Assembly: GCA_026692885.1 (NCBI GenBank)
Contig: JAPLNJ010000273.1
Coordinates: 1-36,260, forward strand
Reading direction: 5' to 3'
Source: Planctomycetota bacterium
Lineage (GTDB): Bacteria > Planctomycetota > Planctomycetia > Pirellulales > Pirellulaceae
DNA: 36,260 bases
The position numbers were made by a program, and so were the translations under genes. Every line of letters starts with the position of its first letter. Position 1 is the stretch's first letter. Below are positions 7,271 through 16,725 of the stretch, piece after piece. Under the pieces are notes generated by a model. It was not told where the DNA came from. It saw nothing but the letters and a program-made list of their open reading frames with translations, and ran no database searches.

Positions 7271-8520
7271 GACTTCCCTTCGAAAAAATATCGGTCGTCG
7301 GTTTGGGCTACATTGGCTTGCCAACCGCCGTAATCATGGCCAGTCACGGCCTGCAGGTCGTCGGCGTCGATGTTAATGCAAATGCGGTCGCAGGGGTAAA
7401 TGACGGACACGCGCATTTCGTGGAGCCGGAACTTGATGCCGTCCTGCAGGCTGTGGTCGCTTCCGGCAGACTGCGAGCCACCACGCAACCGGAGGCCGCA
7501 GAGGTCTTCATCATTGCCGTGCCGACGCCGTTAGCAGAAGACAAGCGGCCGGACGTTTCCTATGTCACCGCGGCAGGCAGCGCAATTGCCCCGGTCTTGG
7601 AGAAGGGCAGTCTGGTGATCCTCGAGTCCACGTCGCCGGTTGGCACCACGGAACAACTAGCCGCGCAATTGGCCCAGGCCAGACCGGACCTGACATTCCC
7701 GCAAACCGCCGGCGAGAAAGCGGATGTCCTGGTCGCCCACTGTCCGGAACGGGTGTTGCCCGGCCGGATCCTTCGGGAATTGGTCGAGAATGACCGTATC
7801 ATTGGCGGTTTGAGTCGGGCCAGTGCTCGGGCTGCTAAGACGCTCTATCAAATTTTTGTGCGGGGCGAGTGTTTCATTACTGACGTGCGGACGGCGGAAT
7901 TGGCCAAGCTGACTGAGAACGCATTCCGTGATGTAAACATCGCGTTTGCTAACGAGCTGTCACTCATCTGCGACCGACTCGGCATCGACGTCTGGGAACT
8001 GATCAAACTCGCGAATCGTCACCCGCGAGTCAACATCTTACGGCCCGGCCCCGGCGTCGGAGGCCATTGTATCGCCGTCGACCCTTGGTTCATCGTCGCT
8101 TCCGCGCCACAGGAGGCCCGGCTCATCCGCACGGCTCGCGAAGTCAACGACTCCAAGCCCTTGCACGTCGTCGCGGCCATTATGCGTCGCGCAGAACGTT
8201 TCAAAGATCCCGTGATCGCCTGCCTGGGACTGGCGTTCAAGGCCGACGTAGACGATCTCCGCGAAAGCCCCGCCATGGAGATCGTGCACCATCTGGCAAC
8301 TGCGGGAGTCGACCGCCTGCTGGTGGTCGAACCGCACATCGAACAGTTGCCCCACGGATTACGAAGTCTCGCCCCGAAGGTCGCTCTCGTGGATCTGCCG
8401 GAGGCGCTCGCCCGAGCAGACATCGTTGTACTCCTGGTCGATCACCGGTTCTTCCAAGACATCGAGCCCCAGATGTTGCGAGAGAAGATTGTGATCGACA
8501 CGCGCGGGGTGTGGCGATGA
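7267..8520 (+). CDS. wecC: UDP-N-acetyl-D-mannosamine dehydrogenase
   Basis: This enzyme oxidises UDP-ManNAc twice at C6 with NAD+ to UDP-ManNAcA. The 417-residue product shows the NAD-binding VGLGYIGLP at residues 11-19, LESTSPVGTTE near 119, CPERVLPG at 159-166, and LTENAFRDVNIAFANEL near 215-231. PGVGGHCIAVDPW carries the predicted catalytic Cys268, and LAFKADVDDLRESPAMEIV is the C-terminal domain signature. The wording is closely WecC-like (ending DTRGVWR) rather than WbpA-like. Its start overlaps the wecB stop and its stop overlaps the next start, so the three genes are translationally coupled. Confidence 0.95.
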   Translation: MRLPFEKISVVGLGYIGLPTAVIMASHGLQVVGVDVNANAVAGVNDGHAHFVEPELDAVLQAVVASGRLRATTQPEAAEVFIIAVPTPLAEDKRPDVSYVTAAGSAIAPVLEKGSLVILESTSPVGTTEQLAAQLAQARPDLTFPQTAGEKADVLVAHCPERVLPGRILRELVENDRIIGGLSRASARAAKTLYQIFVRGECFITDVRTAELAKLTENAFRDVNIAFANELSLICDRLGIDVWELIKLANRHPRVNILRPGPGVGGHCIAVDPWFIVASAPQEARLIRTAREVNDSKPLHVVAAIMRRAERFKDPVIACLGLAFKADVDDLRESPAMEIVHHLATAGVDRLLVVEPHIEQLPHGLRSLAPKVALVDLPEALARADIVVLLVDHRFFQDIEPQMLREKIVIDTRGVWR

Positions 8521-10697
8521 AACAGGTGCTATTCAAACAAGGCTGCGTCGTGGTCGAAGACGTGCCGGCACCGCTCGTCGCTCCGGGCACGGCACTAATC
8601 CGCACCGCGTACTCCTGTATCTCGACCGGAACGGAGTTGAGCGGCATCAAGGCTAGCGGGCAGCGACTGTGGAAGCGAGCCCTGCAGAATCCACAAGCCG
8701 TCGTCAATGTGCTGCAACTGGCCGCCACGCAGGGAATCGGGCATGCCAGCAGCGTCGTCCAAGGGGCCGTGTCCACCTGGCAAGCGACCGGCTACTCGGC
8801 CGCTGGAACCATCGAGGAGGTGGGCCCCGAGACCGGCGACCTGCATCCCGGCCAACGCGTTGCCTGCGCCGGCGCTCAGTGCGCTTTCCATGCGGAGCAC
8901 CTTTGCGTACCGAGAAATCTAATTGTCGCCGCGCCTGACACCGTCGACTTGGCAAGTGCGTCCACCGTCGCCTTGGGCGCGATCGCCCTGCAGGGCGTCC
9001 GGCGTTGTGCGCCAACCTTGGGAGAAACGATCGTCGTCGTCGGACTGGGCGTGCTCGGTCAGTTGGTATCCCAGATCTTACGAGCGAACGGCTGCCGCGT
9101 GATCGGTGCTGATTTGAATCCGGCCCGGCGGCAGCTTGCCCAGAGCTTGGGGGTTGAATTGCTCGTCGATCCCGCAGGCGGTGCCGAGCCCCAGCAGGTC
9201 GCACGGCTGACGGCCGGAATCGGAGCCGACGGCGTGATCATTACGGCGGCCACGCCCTCGGACGAGGTCGTGTCGACTGCTTTTGGCATGTGCCGCAAGA
9301 AAGGACGCGTAGTCCTCGTCGGTGACGTCGGCCTGCATTTGCGGCGTGCCGATATTTACGAGAAGGAACTCGATTTCCTCGTGTCCACTTCCTACGGTCC
9401 AGGTCGCTACGACCAACGGTACGAGAGCGGAGGACTCGATTACCCTGTGGGCTACGTGCGTTGGACCGAAAGTCGCAACATGCAGGAATACCTGCGGCTA
9501 CTCGCCGAGGGAAAGGTACGCGTGGAACCACTGATTGGCGGTCAGTTCCCCGTCGACCGCGCCACCCAGGCGTACGAAGCCTTGCAGACGGGAGACCCGA
9601 GCACTCGTCCGCTCGTTGTGTTGCTACAGTACCCCGAGTCGTCCGACTTAACTCTCCCCTCAAATCGACGCATCAGCACACCACGGGCCCGCACACCGCG
9701 GCCCGGCGCCATCCGCTTGGCCGTTATCGGTGCAGGCAGCTTCGCCGTTGGGATGCACCTGCCGAACCTGAGACGGGTCCCTGACCTATTTTCCTTACAG
9801 GCGGTCGTCAATCGCACCGGCCACAAGGCCACAGCCATCGCAAAACAGTTTCACGCGAGCTACGCAACCACCGATGTTGATGAAGTCTTGTCCGATCCCG
9901 ACGTTGACGCGGTTTTGATCGCCACACGTCATGATCTGCACGCGTCACTGGCGCTGCGATCGCTGCAGGCCGGCAAGCACGTCCTCTTGGAAAAGCCGCT
10001 GGCCCTGACCAGTCAGGAACTGGACCAACTTAGCGAGTTCTTTGCCCAAAGAGACGGACCGGCTCCAATTCCAATACTGATGACCGGCTTCAATCGCCGA
10101 TTCTCGCCGCACGCCACACGGATTCGCGAGCTGGTCTCAAATCGCAGTGACGCCATGGTCCTGAACTACCGCCTTAATGCCGGCTATATGCCTTCCGATC
10201 ACTGGATTCACGGCCCGGCAGGCGGTGGCCGCAACATCGGGGAAGCCTGCCACGTCTATGACCTTCTGCTCTCGCTGACTCAGGCACCGGCTGCGCAGAT
10301 TGCGGTCCAGTGCTTGCAGCCGGCGCATCAGCACTACCTATCCCACGACAACTTCGTGGTCACGCTCTCGTTTGCCGATGGGTCGCTGGCAACCCTCATG
10401 TATACGGCGTTGGGTGCGAGTCAATTCCCGAAAGAACATTTGGAGGTTTTCGTCGATGGTAAGGTGATTCGCTTGGTCGATTACCGGACCACCGAGGTCT
10501 TCGGTGCCAAGGCGAAGGGGCTTTCGACGCGGTTGGTAGAGAAAGGACATCGCGAAGAATTGGCCGCATTCGCACGCGCCATCCGAGAAGGTGTTGAATG
10601 CCCGATCCCCTGGTGGCAACAGGTCGAGGCAACGCGAATCAGTTTTGTCGTGGAGCAATCGTTGCAGCCGGGCCCCTTGCCGACAGCGACAACGTAG
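8517..10697 (+). CDS. Bi-domain oxidoreductase: zinc-type alcohol dehydrogenase fused to Gfo/Idh/MocA dehydrogenase
   Basis: The 726-residue product has two NAD(P)-dependent modules. Residues 1 to ~380 form an MDR/zinc-dehydrogenase-like domain (STGTELSG near 37, Rossmann loop VVGLGVLGQL near 170). From ~398 to the end it is a Gfo/Idh/MocA domain (AVIGAGSFAVGMHLPNL near 400, LLEKPLAL near 490, GFNRRFSPH near 522). The zinc-type half shows few of the usual structural cysteines. The frame is open back to 8067 inside wecC, but the ATG at 8517 overlaps the wecC stop and starts MKQVLFKQG, a normal MDR N-terminus. Fusions of this type occur in polysaccharide loci with heparinase and AsnB genes, as here. 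The substrate is unestablished; a sugar-nucleotide oxidation/reduction role is inferred. Confidence 0.88.
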   Translation: MKQVLFKQGCVVVEDVPAPLVAPGTALIRTAYSCISTGTELSGIKASGQRLWKRALQNPQAVVNVLQLAATQGIGHASSVVQGAVSTWQATGYSAAGTIEEVGPETGDLHPGQRVACAGAQCAFHAEHLCVPRNLIVAAPDTVDLASASTVALGAIALQGVRRCAPTLGETIVVVGLGVLGQLVSQILRANGCRVIGADLNPARRQLAQSLGVELLVDPAGGAEPQQVARLTAGIGADGVIITAATPSDEVVSTAFGMCRKKGRVVLVGDVGLHLRRADIYEKELDFLVSTSYGPGRYDQRYESGGLDYPVGYVRWTESRNMQEYLRLLAEGKVRVEPLIGGQFPVDRATQAYEALQTGDPSTRPLVVLLQYPESSDLTLPSNRRISTPRARTPRPGAIRLAVIGAGSFAVGMHLPNLRRVPDLFSLQAVVNRTGHKATAIAKQFHASYATTDVDEVLSDPDVDAVLIATRHDLHASLALRSLQAGKHVLLEKPLALTSQELDQLSEFFAQRDGPAPIPILMTGFNRRFSPHATRIRELVSNRSDAMVLNYRLNAGYMPSDHWIHGPAGGGRNIGEACHVYDLLLSLTQAPAAQIAVQCLQPAHQHYLSHDNFVVTLSFADGSLATLMYTALGASQFPKEHLEVFVDGKVIRLVDYRTTEVFGAKAKGLSTRLVEKGHREELAAFARAIREGVECPIPWWQQVEATRISFVVEQSLQPGPLPTATT

Positions 10698-10713
10698 ATC
10701 CGGGCAACCAAGC

Positions 10714-11848
10714 ATGTGTGGACTGGCGGGCGTGTTATGTCTGGACGATACGGCGTTTCGCGTCAGCGAGCCATACCTTGTGCGCCTGCGCGACACCATG
10801 CTTCACCGCGGCCCGGACGGAGCTGGGGTATGGAGCAGTCCCGACGGCACCGTTGGACTCGCCCACCGCCGTTTGTCCATCATCGATCTCTCAACGTCCG
10901 CTAACCAGCCGATGAGCAATGAAGACGGCATGATCTGGCTGGTCTTCAACGGCGAGATCTACAATCACGCTGAGGTGCGAGCCGAGCTTCAGAAAGTGGG
11001 CGGTCATGTCTGGAGAACGGATCACTCCGACACCGAGGTTATCATCCATGCCTACGAACAGTGGGGCATCGACTGCCTGCAGCGGTTCCGCGGCATGTTT
11101 GCCATCGCAATCTGGGACCGGCGAACCAAGGAACTCTGGCTCGTCCGCGACCGATTGGGCATCAAACCACTGTACTACAGCCAGCACCACGGCCGGCTGA
11201 CGTTTGCCTCGGAGATCAAAGCTCTGCTGGCGGATGCCGAACAACCACGGGTCGTCCACGAGGAAGCCTTCTTCCACTATCTGTCGTTCCTCGCTTCTCC
11301 CGCCCCTCAAACGTTATTTGACGGCATTCGCAAGTTGCCAGCCGGCTGCTACTTGCACGTCCGTGCGAACGGTCAACTCTGCGAGAAGCGTTATTGGGAG
11401 GTTTGGGACCACACCACACCGTTAATCGGCCTGTCGGATGATGAGATCGCCGCGCGAGTCCTGGACGAACTGCGAACCAGTGTGCGCCTGCACGCCGTCA
11501 GCGACGTTCCCGTCGGCATTTTTCTTTCCGGCGGCATCGACTCCTCCACCAATGCGGCGCTCTTCTCCGAGACCACCGGGCAGCCCGTACGCGCTTTCAC
11601 GATCGGCTACCAAGACGACTATCCCTGACCAGTTGATCGATCGCCGCAAACAGGGCTTCAGTGTGCCGATCAACGAATGGTTCTTCGACCGCTTGGGCGA
11701 GCGCATGCGAGGTGAGTTGACGACGTTCTGCCAACAGACGGACTTCCTGAACGCCGCTTACGTGCGACATCTGCTTGACGGCCGCAACGGTCCGTTGGTT
11801 TGGTATCTGTTCAATTTCGCCTTGTGGTGGAAGGAATTCGTCGGATGA
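10714..11848 (+). pseudogene. asnB: Asparagine synthetase (AsnB-type amidotransferase) with internal deletion and frameshift
   Basis: The start MCGLAGVL supplies the N-terminal nucleophile Cys2 of a class II glutamine amidotransferase. The glutaminase domain appears complete, and the ATP-binding SGGIDSS is at residues 272-278. The frame ends at 11628 just after FTIGYQDDYP. The C-terminal part of the same family continues in another frame from 11621 (IPDQLIDRRKQGFSVP ... WWKEFVG) to 11848. In the intact AsnB at 27283-29208, about 275 residues separate SGGIDSS from VPDQV. Here the two anchors are about 32 residues apart, so roughly 240 residues (about 0.7 kb) are missing. The synthetase domain should be non-functional. 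The intact family would amidate a sugar carboxylate or Asp. Confidence 0.88.
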
Positions 11849-11873
11849 AGCAGTCTTACTCCCTCCTTCGCTA

Positions 11874-14255
11874 ATGATCCTCTGGGCGACCTTACGACAC
11901 GCCTGCTCGCTGCCGCCGCGCGAATTCGCGCGGCGCGCTGTCGCGATTACTCGTCGATGGATCGCGGACCTGCTCGAAAGCTGGCACGACGCGCGGCATT
12001 CAACCTACGCCAACGATCCGGGCCATCTCGGGTCGCTAAGTCGCTTCTTTCTGCCGCTGCCGATCACATCCTTGGGGTCACACGCGGCACGGATTCGTCA
12101 ATTGACAGACTTGTACCTGCAGCATCGATTTGACCTGCTCGGCTCGGGTTGGGTTCCGGTGACGTACGGAGTTGAATGCTCAGGACTCGCCGGGCACCAG
12201 TATCCCGCGGGAAAAACGGTTCAGCCGGACCGGCTTGGAGAATGGCTCGCAGAACGAGTGACCCCGGCGAACTTGCCTAAGGCGCAGGTCACGTGGCAAC
12301 TGGTCCGCGCAGGCTACCAGCCCATCGACTGGCAACTGGACTTCAAGTCGGGCTATTGTTGGTCCTCGACCACAAGGTCCTCGGCGATTCGCTATGGTGG
12401 CCCACCCGGCGCCGACGTCAAGGTCCCCTGGGAACTCGCCCGCATGCAGCACCTGCCGCAATTGGCTTGGGCATACATGCTGGCGGTGCACCCCGAATCA
12501 GGCCTCGAATCGCCTGCGCGGTACGCGGAAGAGTTGGAGCACGAAGTCCTGGATTTCATAGCGACCAATCCGCCACGTTGGGGTGTGAACTGGTCCTGTA
12601 CCATGGATGTCGCGATTCGCGTTTCGAATTGGTTTGTCGCTCACGATCTGCTGGCGGCCGCTGGCTGGTCGTTTCGGCCAGACTTTGAGCGCCGATTCGT
12701 GTGCTCCGTCTACGATCACGGCCGCCATATTGTCTCGCACCTGGAATGGCATCCGAGGCTGCGAGCCAACCATTACCTGGCCGACATCGCAGGACTGGTC
12801 CTGGCGGCCGCATTTCTGCCGTTGACCGAGGAAACCGGCCGTTGGTTGACGTTCGGCATACGCGAGTTGGTGCAGGAGGTCGCTCGCCAATTCACGCCCG
12901 ACGGGGCGAACTTCGAAGCTTCGACCTGCTACCATCGTTTGTCGGCCGAGATGGTCGTATACGCGACAGCAATTGTGTTGGCCTTGCCAGCGGATAAGAT
13001 CGCGTTCCTTCAGATGTCAACCACGCTGGGGCCTCGGTTTCGACCGGGGGCACCGGCCGACGAATTGGCCTGGCGATACGCCGCAGAATACGGCCGCGCA
13101 GTCCCCTTCCCCGAGTGGTACTTCGAGCGAATCGAGAAAATGGCGGCATTTACGGCGGCGATAACCTATCCCGATAAACAGGTGGTGCAGATTGGCGACA
13201 ACGATTCGGGGCGGTTCCTGAAGGTCTGGCCGGCGTATGGGAATGATGGTCTGGCGTCCTCAGACGCGGGCGATAATGCAAAGCAGAATGTGGCGTTGGC
13301 TCCGCCCGGTCGCCTGTCGGAATCCTATGGACCCACCGAGGACATCCTCGATCATCGTCACTTAGTTTCCGCGATTCGCGGCTTGCGACACGCCGGGCGA
13401 ACTGGCAGCGTCGAAACGCCTGACGTGGAAGAAGAGTTCGTACGGAGGCTGATATGGAGGCAAACGACGTCGCAAGGTTACGTCGATGAGACGCCTGTCG
13501 GAAACAGTCAAATGTCTCGGCTCGCCGTGCAGGCACAGGATGTCCTGCACGTTTTTCCAGATTTTGGCCTTTGTGTGTATCGAGTCGGACGTCTGATGCT
13601 GACGATCCACTGCGGCCCGGTGGGCCAGAACGGCCACGGCGGTCATGCCCATAACGATCAACTCTCGTTTGAACTGGCGGTTGACGACATGCCGGTGATC
13701 ATGGACCCGGGGACGTACGTTTACACGCCGTTGCCCGACGAGCGCAACCGGTTCCGCTCGACCGCCATGCATAACACGCTCACTTTGCCAGGTAGCGAAC
13801 AGAATTCGTGGGTGCCGGGCCCTGAAGGGCTATTTTCTCTGTCCGGCCTCGGTCAGGCACGTGTGCTGACGGCCGAGCCGCACCGATTTGTCGGCGAGTT
13901 CGCACGCGGACCAGTCCGTCATCGGCGGACGGTGCACATTGACACGGAACGACTAGAAATGGTCGACGAGTGCTCCGTCGCCGGAGACAAGTTCGTTGCC
14001 TTCCACTTGGCACCTACGGTTCAAGTGGAGAATTTGACATCGGGGAACGGAGTCGTGTGCCGATTACCTGGTGCCTCCGGGGCATCGGTCGTGCTGCGTA
14101 CCCTCGACAATGACCCGTTTCATGGCACGTGGTCGATCCAGGACACACACTACTCTCGTGGGTACGGACTGTGTGCGTCCACGAAAAGCTGTCTCTTGAC
14201 CAGTCCGTCAGGGACGATCGCTTTGTGCATCGAAATTCTGACGCCCAGTCGGTGA
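11874..14255 (+). CDS. Heparinase II/III family protein (alginate-lyase-like toroid plus C-terminal beta domain)
   Basis: This predicted polysaccharide lyase-type protein cleaves uronic-acid-containing chains by beta-elimination or acts as a modifying partner in polymer assembly. The 793-residue product has a helical N-terminal region (family-like NPPRWGVNWSCTMDVAIR near residue 225 and NHYLADIAGL near 300). It also has the signature heparinase II/III segment GQNGHGGHAHNDQLSFEL near 584, followed by DPGTYVYT and RSTAMHNTL. No clear signal peptide is visible. The ATG at 11874 was chosen because the upstream part of the frame overlaps the AsnB C-terminus. It stands 25 bases downstream of the broken asnB. 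A uronate-rich polymer built from WecBC products would be a fitting substrate; this is inference. Confidence 0.85.
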   Translation: MILWATLRHACSLPPREFARRAVAITRRWIADLLESWHDARHSTYANDPGHLGSLSRFFLPLPITSLGSHAARIRQLTDLYLQHRFDLLGSGWVPVTYGVECSGLAGHQYPAGKTVQPDRLGEWLAERVTPANLPKAQVTWQLVRAGYQPIDWQLDFKSGYCWSSTTRSSAIRYGGPPGADVKVPWELARMQHLPQLAWAYMLAVHPESGLESPARYAEELEHEVLDFIATNPPRWGVNWSCTMDVAIRVSNWFVAHDLLAAAGWSFRPDFERRFVCSVYDHGRHIVSHLEWHPRLRANHYLADIAGLVLAAAFLPLTEETGRWLTFGIRELVQEVARQFTPDGANFEASTCYHRLSAEMVVYATAIVLALPADKIAFLQMSTTLGPRFRPGAPADELAWRYAAEYGRAVPFPEWYFERIEKMAAFTAAITYPDKQVVQIGDNDSGRFLKVWPAYGNDGLASSDAGDNAKQNVALAPPGRLSESYGPTEDILDHRHLVSAIRGLRHAGRTGSVETPDVEEEFVRRLIWRQTTSQGYVDETPVGNSQMSRLAVQAQDVLHVFPDFGLCVYRVGRLMLTIHCGPVGQNGHGGHAHNDQLSFELAVDDMPVIMDPGTYVYTPLPDERNRFRSTAMHNTLTLPGSEQNSWVPGPEGLFSLSGLGQARVLTAEPHRFVGEFARGPVRHRRTVHIDTERLEMVDECSVAGDKFVAFHLAPTVQVENLTSGNGVVCRLPGASGASVVLRTLDNDPFHGTWSIQDTHYSRGYGLCASTKSCLLTSPSGTIALCIEILTPSR

Positions 14256-14891
14256 GGTTCCTGCGTTCCGGACACACCACCGACGAGCATGGCGACACCC
14301 GCGACTACGCCGTGCGCAAAGGGACACGGTTCCGGGCGGAGAATTTCGCTGATTCCGAGTGTCTGAGGCCAGCACATTGCATCCGGGTCGTCTCGCGCAG
14401 GAAGATTTACTGCTGGACCTAATTATCCCATCTTGCTCATCTTTACCATTGACACTTTCATTGCGACTGCTAATCTGGTGATGCAGGGAATTACAGGAAA
14501 GCAAGGATGTCTGTAGCGACCAAATGCGTTCTTTGTCGAGGACGCGACTTGACAGATGCTTACGGAACGTTTTGATGCTGAATTGAGTAGAGCTGAGTTT
14601 TCTGGTTGTCTGTCCCCGCCGAAACGGCTGTGGTCCGAAAGGGTGGGGGCTGCACGCGGCGGCCTGAGCAGGCTGCCCTAGGGTCAAGAGGACCTGACAA
14701 TGGCACGGAGCCGAACACGCTACTGAATGGATTGCGACACGCTGGCGCAACCCACGGGGACGAAGTCCGCGTTGACGCCACAGCTGCCATGACGAAAACC
14801 CGTATGTGCCCGCCGGTGGATGGAAGCTTGTGATGCTGGCGTGACGTTGAACACCTGAAACACCGGGCGGTATTCTCCCCGGATTCCCCCT
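14256..14891. other. 636-bp intergenic region without a convincing gene
   Basis: This is the longest internal gap. Short open frames exist on both strands (for example 14606-14833 + and 14560-14790 -), but their translations look like random sequence, with no recognisable motif and many Cys/Pro/Arg. It separates the WecBC/heparinase block from the amino-sugar block. It holds a candidate promoter at its right end and a weaker TTGACA / TAATCT pair at 14449-14476 (16-bp spacing). It may be the remains of a deleted gene. Confidence 0.5.
14847..14876 (+). promoter_or_regulatory. Candidate sigma70-like promoter for the amino-sugar gene block
   Basis: TTGAAC (14847-14852) and TATTCT (14871-14876) are separated by 18 bases, and each matches the consensus hexamer at four of six positions. 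Transcription would start about 9 bases before the ATG at 14892, giving a very short leader. The position after a long gene-free stretch supports it, but short motif pairs also occur by chance. Confidence 0.35.
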
Positions 14892-15995
14892 ATGACTACC
14901 ATCATCTCGCCGCTACGCTTCGCCATTGTTGGTTGCGGTCGCATTGCCGCCCGTCACGCCGAACACATCCGCACAGTGGGAACGCTGGCCGCCGTATGCG
15001 ATATCGACCCCCAGCGAGCGGCGGATCTTGGAACACAACATGGCGCGACCCCCTACACGGATCTCGCGTCCCTCCTGAGTCGTGAAGCCGGGCACCTGGA
15101 CGTCATCTCGATCTGCACGCCGAATGGCCTTCACGCAGAACACGCAATTCGATCCCTTCAAGCCGGTTGCCACGTGCTATGCGAAAAACCCATGGCCATC
15201 CACGCGGCAGATGCCGCCCGTATGATCCACGCCGCAGAACGCGCCAATCGCCGTCTTTTTGTGGTCAAGCAAAACCGTCTCAACCCGCCGGTCGTCGCCG
15301 TCAAGCAAGCTCTCGATGAAGGACGCTTGGGCCGCCTCTTCAGCGTCCAATTAAACTGTTTTTGGAATCGAAATGACAACTACTATCGCGATTCGTGGAA
15401 GGGAACGTTGGATCTGGACGGCGGGTGCCTCTATACCCAGTTTAGCCACTTCATCGACTTGCTCTATTGGTATCTTGGCGACGTTCATTCCGTCCATACG
15501 CTGTTGGCCAATTATGCTCACCAGGATACGGTAGAATTTGAAGACTCAGGAGTCGTAATCATCGAATTTGCAAGCGGAGTCATCGGCAGCTTGCACTTCA
15601 CCATCAACAGCCACCGTCAGAACATGGAGGGTTCCATCACCATTTTCGCAGAAAAGGGAACCGTAAAGATCGGCGGCCAGTATTTGAATGAACTCGAGTA
15701 TCAGAGTATCGAGGGATATTGCATTGAGAACCTGCCACCAGGGCGTCCCCCAAATCAATACGGCGAGTATGTGGGATCGATGTCGAACCATGACAAGGTC
15801 TACGAAAACGTTGTCAATGTCCTTCTTCACAATGCGGCGATTGTAGCCAACGCTCTCGAAGGTTTGAAAACGGTCGAGATCATTGAAAAAATCTACGCTG
15901 CCAACGGACAGTGGTCGCGTTCCTCGCTGTCTCCGATCGAATCACCGCGTGCCAGACGCCCCGCTTGCATTCCGACTCCGATCCTGTCGCGCTGA
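14892..15995 (+). CDS. Gfo/Idh/MocA dehydrogenase, WlbA/WbpB-like (probable UDP-HexNAcA 3-dehydrogenase)
   Basis: In the WbpB/WlbA family this enzyme oxidises C3 of UDP-GlcNAcA to the 3-keto sugar that an aminotransferase then aminates. The 367-residue product has the NAD-binding GCGRIA at residues 14-19, the catalytic EKP at 98-100, VKQNRLNPPV near 125 and FWNRNDNYY at 157-165. DGGCLYTQFSHFIDLLYW (about 176-193) carries the conserved His186. These segments are characteristic of WlbA-like members rather than inositol dehydrogenases. It is followed by an acetyltransferase and a DegT aminotransferase, the same trio as wbpB-D-E. The ATG at 14892 is the only reasonable start. Confidence 0.88.
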   Translation: MTTIISPLRFAIVGCGRIAARHAEHIRTVGTLAAVCDIDPQRAADLGTQHGATPYTDLASLLSREAGHLDVISICTPNGLHAEHAIRSLQAGCHVLCEKPMAIHAADAARMIHAAERANRRLFVVKQNRLNPPVVAVKQALDEGRLGRLFSVQLNCFWNRNDNYYRDSWKGTLDLDGGCLYTQFSHFIDLLYWYLGDVHSVHTLLANYAHQDTVEFEDSGVVIIEFASGVIGSLHFTINSHRQNMEGSITIFAEKGTVKIGGQYLNELEYQSIEGYCIENLPPGRPPNQYGEYVGSMSNHDKVYENVVNVLLHNAAIVANALEGLKTVEIIEKIYAANGQWSRSSLSPIESPRARRPACIPTPILSR

Positions 15996-16114
15996 CCATC
16001 TCCCTCGGTCTCAGTTGTGACGAGCGGTTCAAATGGTCGACGATCCCTAGAATACCGCCATTCTTCATCATCCCCCGGTGCTTCTTGGACCCCGCCCGTG
16101 TCATCTATTTGAAC

Positions 16115-16720
16115 GTGATCTTACCCGCAGACGCTGCGATTGGTGAATTCGTAGTCATTGGCGTTACGCCATCTGGACGGACCGTCGGCGAACTAACTGT
16201 CGCGATCGGACCCGGAGCCGTGATTCGCTCCCATTGTGTGATCTACGCAGGAACTCGTATTGGATGCAATTTTCAGGCGGGTCATGGCGCATTGATCCGG
16301 GAGTTCTGTGAAATCGGCGATTATGTAAGCATTGGCAGTCACACGGTCATCGAACATCACGTGGTGCTGCAGGACGGCGTCCGCATTCACTCTGGCGCGT
16401 TTATCCCGGAATTCTCGATCCTGGAAGCTGGATCTTGGATTGGACCCAACGTCGTGTTCACAAATGCCCGCTATCCTCGCAGCGCCGCAGCGAAGTCCAC
16501 CCTTGTCGGCCCCCGCATCCTAGAGGGCGCCCGAGTGGGTGCCAACGCCACGTTGCTTCCCGGAGTGATCATCGGCCGCGAGTCCCTCGTAGGCGCGGGC
16601 GCAGTCGTCGTGGAGAATGTACCCGACTTTGCCGTTGTGGTCGGCAATCCTTCCCGGGTGGTCAACGACGTGCGCAAACTGCCGGCGTACGCCACGCCAG
16701 AATTATTGCTCGAAAGCTAG
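16115..16720 (+). CDS. Left-handed beta-helix acetyltransferase, WbpD-like
   Basis: This enzyme probably N-acetylates the 3-amino group of the UDP-sugar made by the neighbouring dehydrogenase and aminotransferase, using acetyl-CoA. The sequence is a run of hexapeptide repeats (IGPGAVIRSH, IGCNFQAGHG, IGDYVSIGSHTVIEHHVVL, IGPNVVFTNARYPRS, VGANATLLPGVIIG, VGAGAVV). The loop NARYPRS and catalytic-type His residues resemble WbpD/WlbB. The frame is open from a GTG at 15911, but its first ~29 codons overlap the upstream gene and look like shadow. The GTG at 16115 gives 201 residues, close to the family length; TTG at 16109 is an alternative. No ATG exists in frame, so the native start may have decayed or be non-ATG. 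Confidence 0.78.
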   Translation: MILPADAAIGEFVVIGVTPSGRTVGELTVAIGPGAVIRSHCVIYAGTRIGCNFQAGHGALIREFCEIGDYVSIGSHTVIEHHVVLQDGVRIHSGAFIPEFSILEAGSWIGPNVVFTNARYPRSAAAKSTLVGPRILEGARVGANATLLPGVIIGRESLVGAGAVVVENVPDFAVVVGNPSRVVNDVRKLPAYATPELLLES

Positions 16721-16725
16721 CCGCT

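Noticed and set aside
8067..8516. 150-residue upstream extension of the bi-domain oxidoreductase frame
   Set aside because: It overlaps the conserved WecC C-terminus and is Arg/Pro/Gly-rich noise; the ATG at 8517 gives a normal dehydrogenase N-terminus.
14449..14476. TTGACA / TAATCT pair as a promoter
   Set aside because: Spacing (16) is acceptable but the -10 match is poor and it lies over 400 bases from the next gene; the pair at 14847-14876 is better placed.
15911..16114. Longer start for the acetyltransferase from the GTG at 15911
   Set aside because: The first ~29 codons are a shadow of the upstream dehydrogenase and the rest before 16115 shows no hexapeptide repeats; a later start fits the family length better, though this is not certain.
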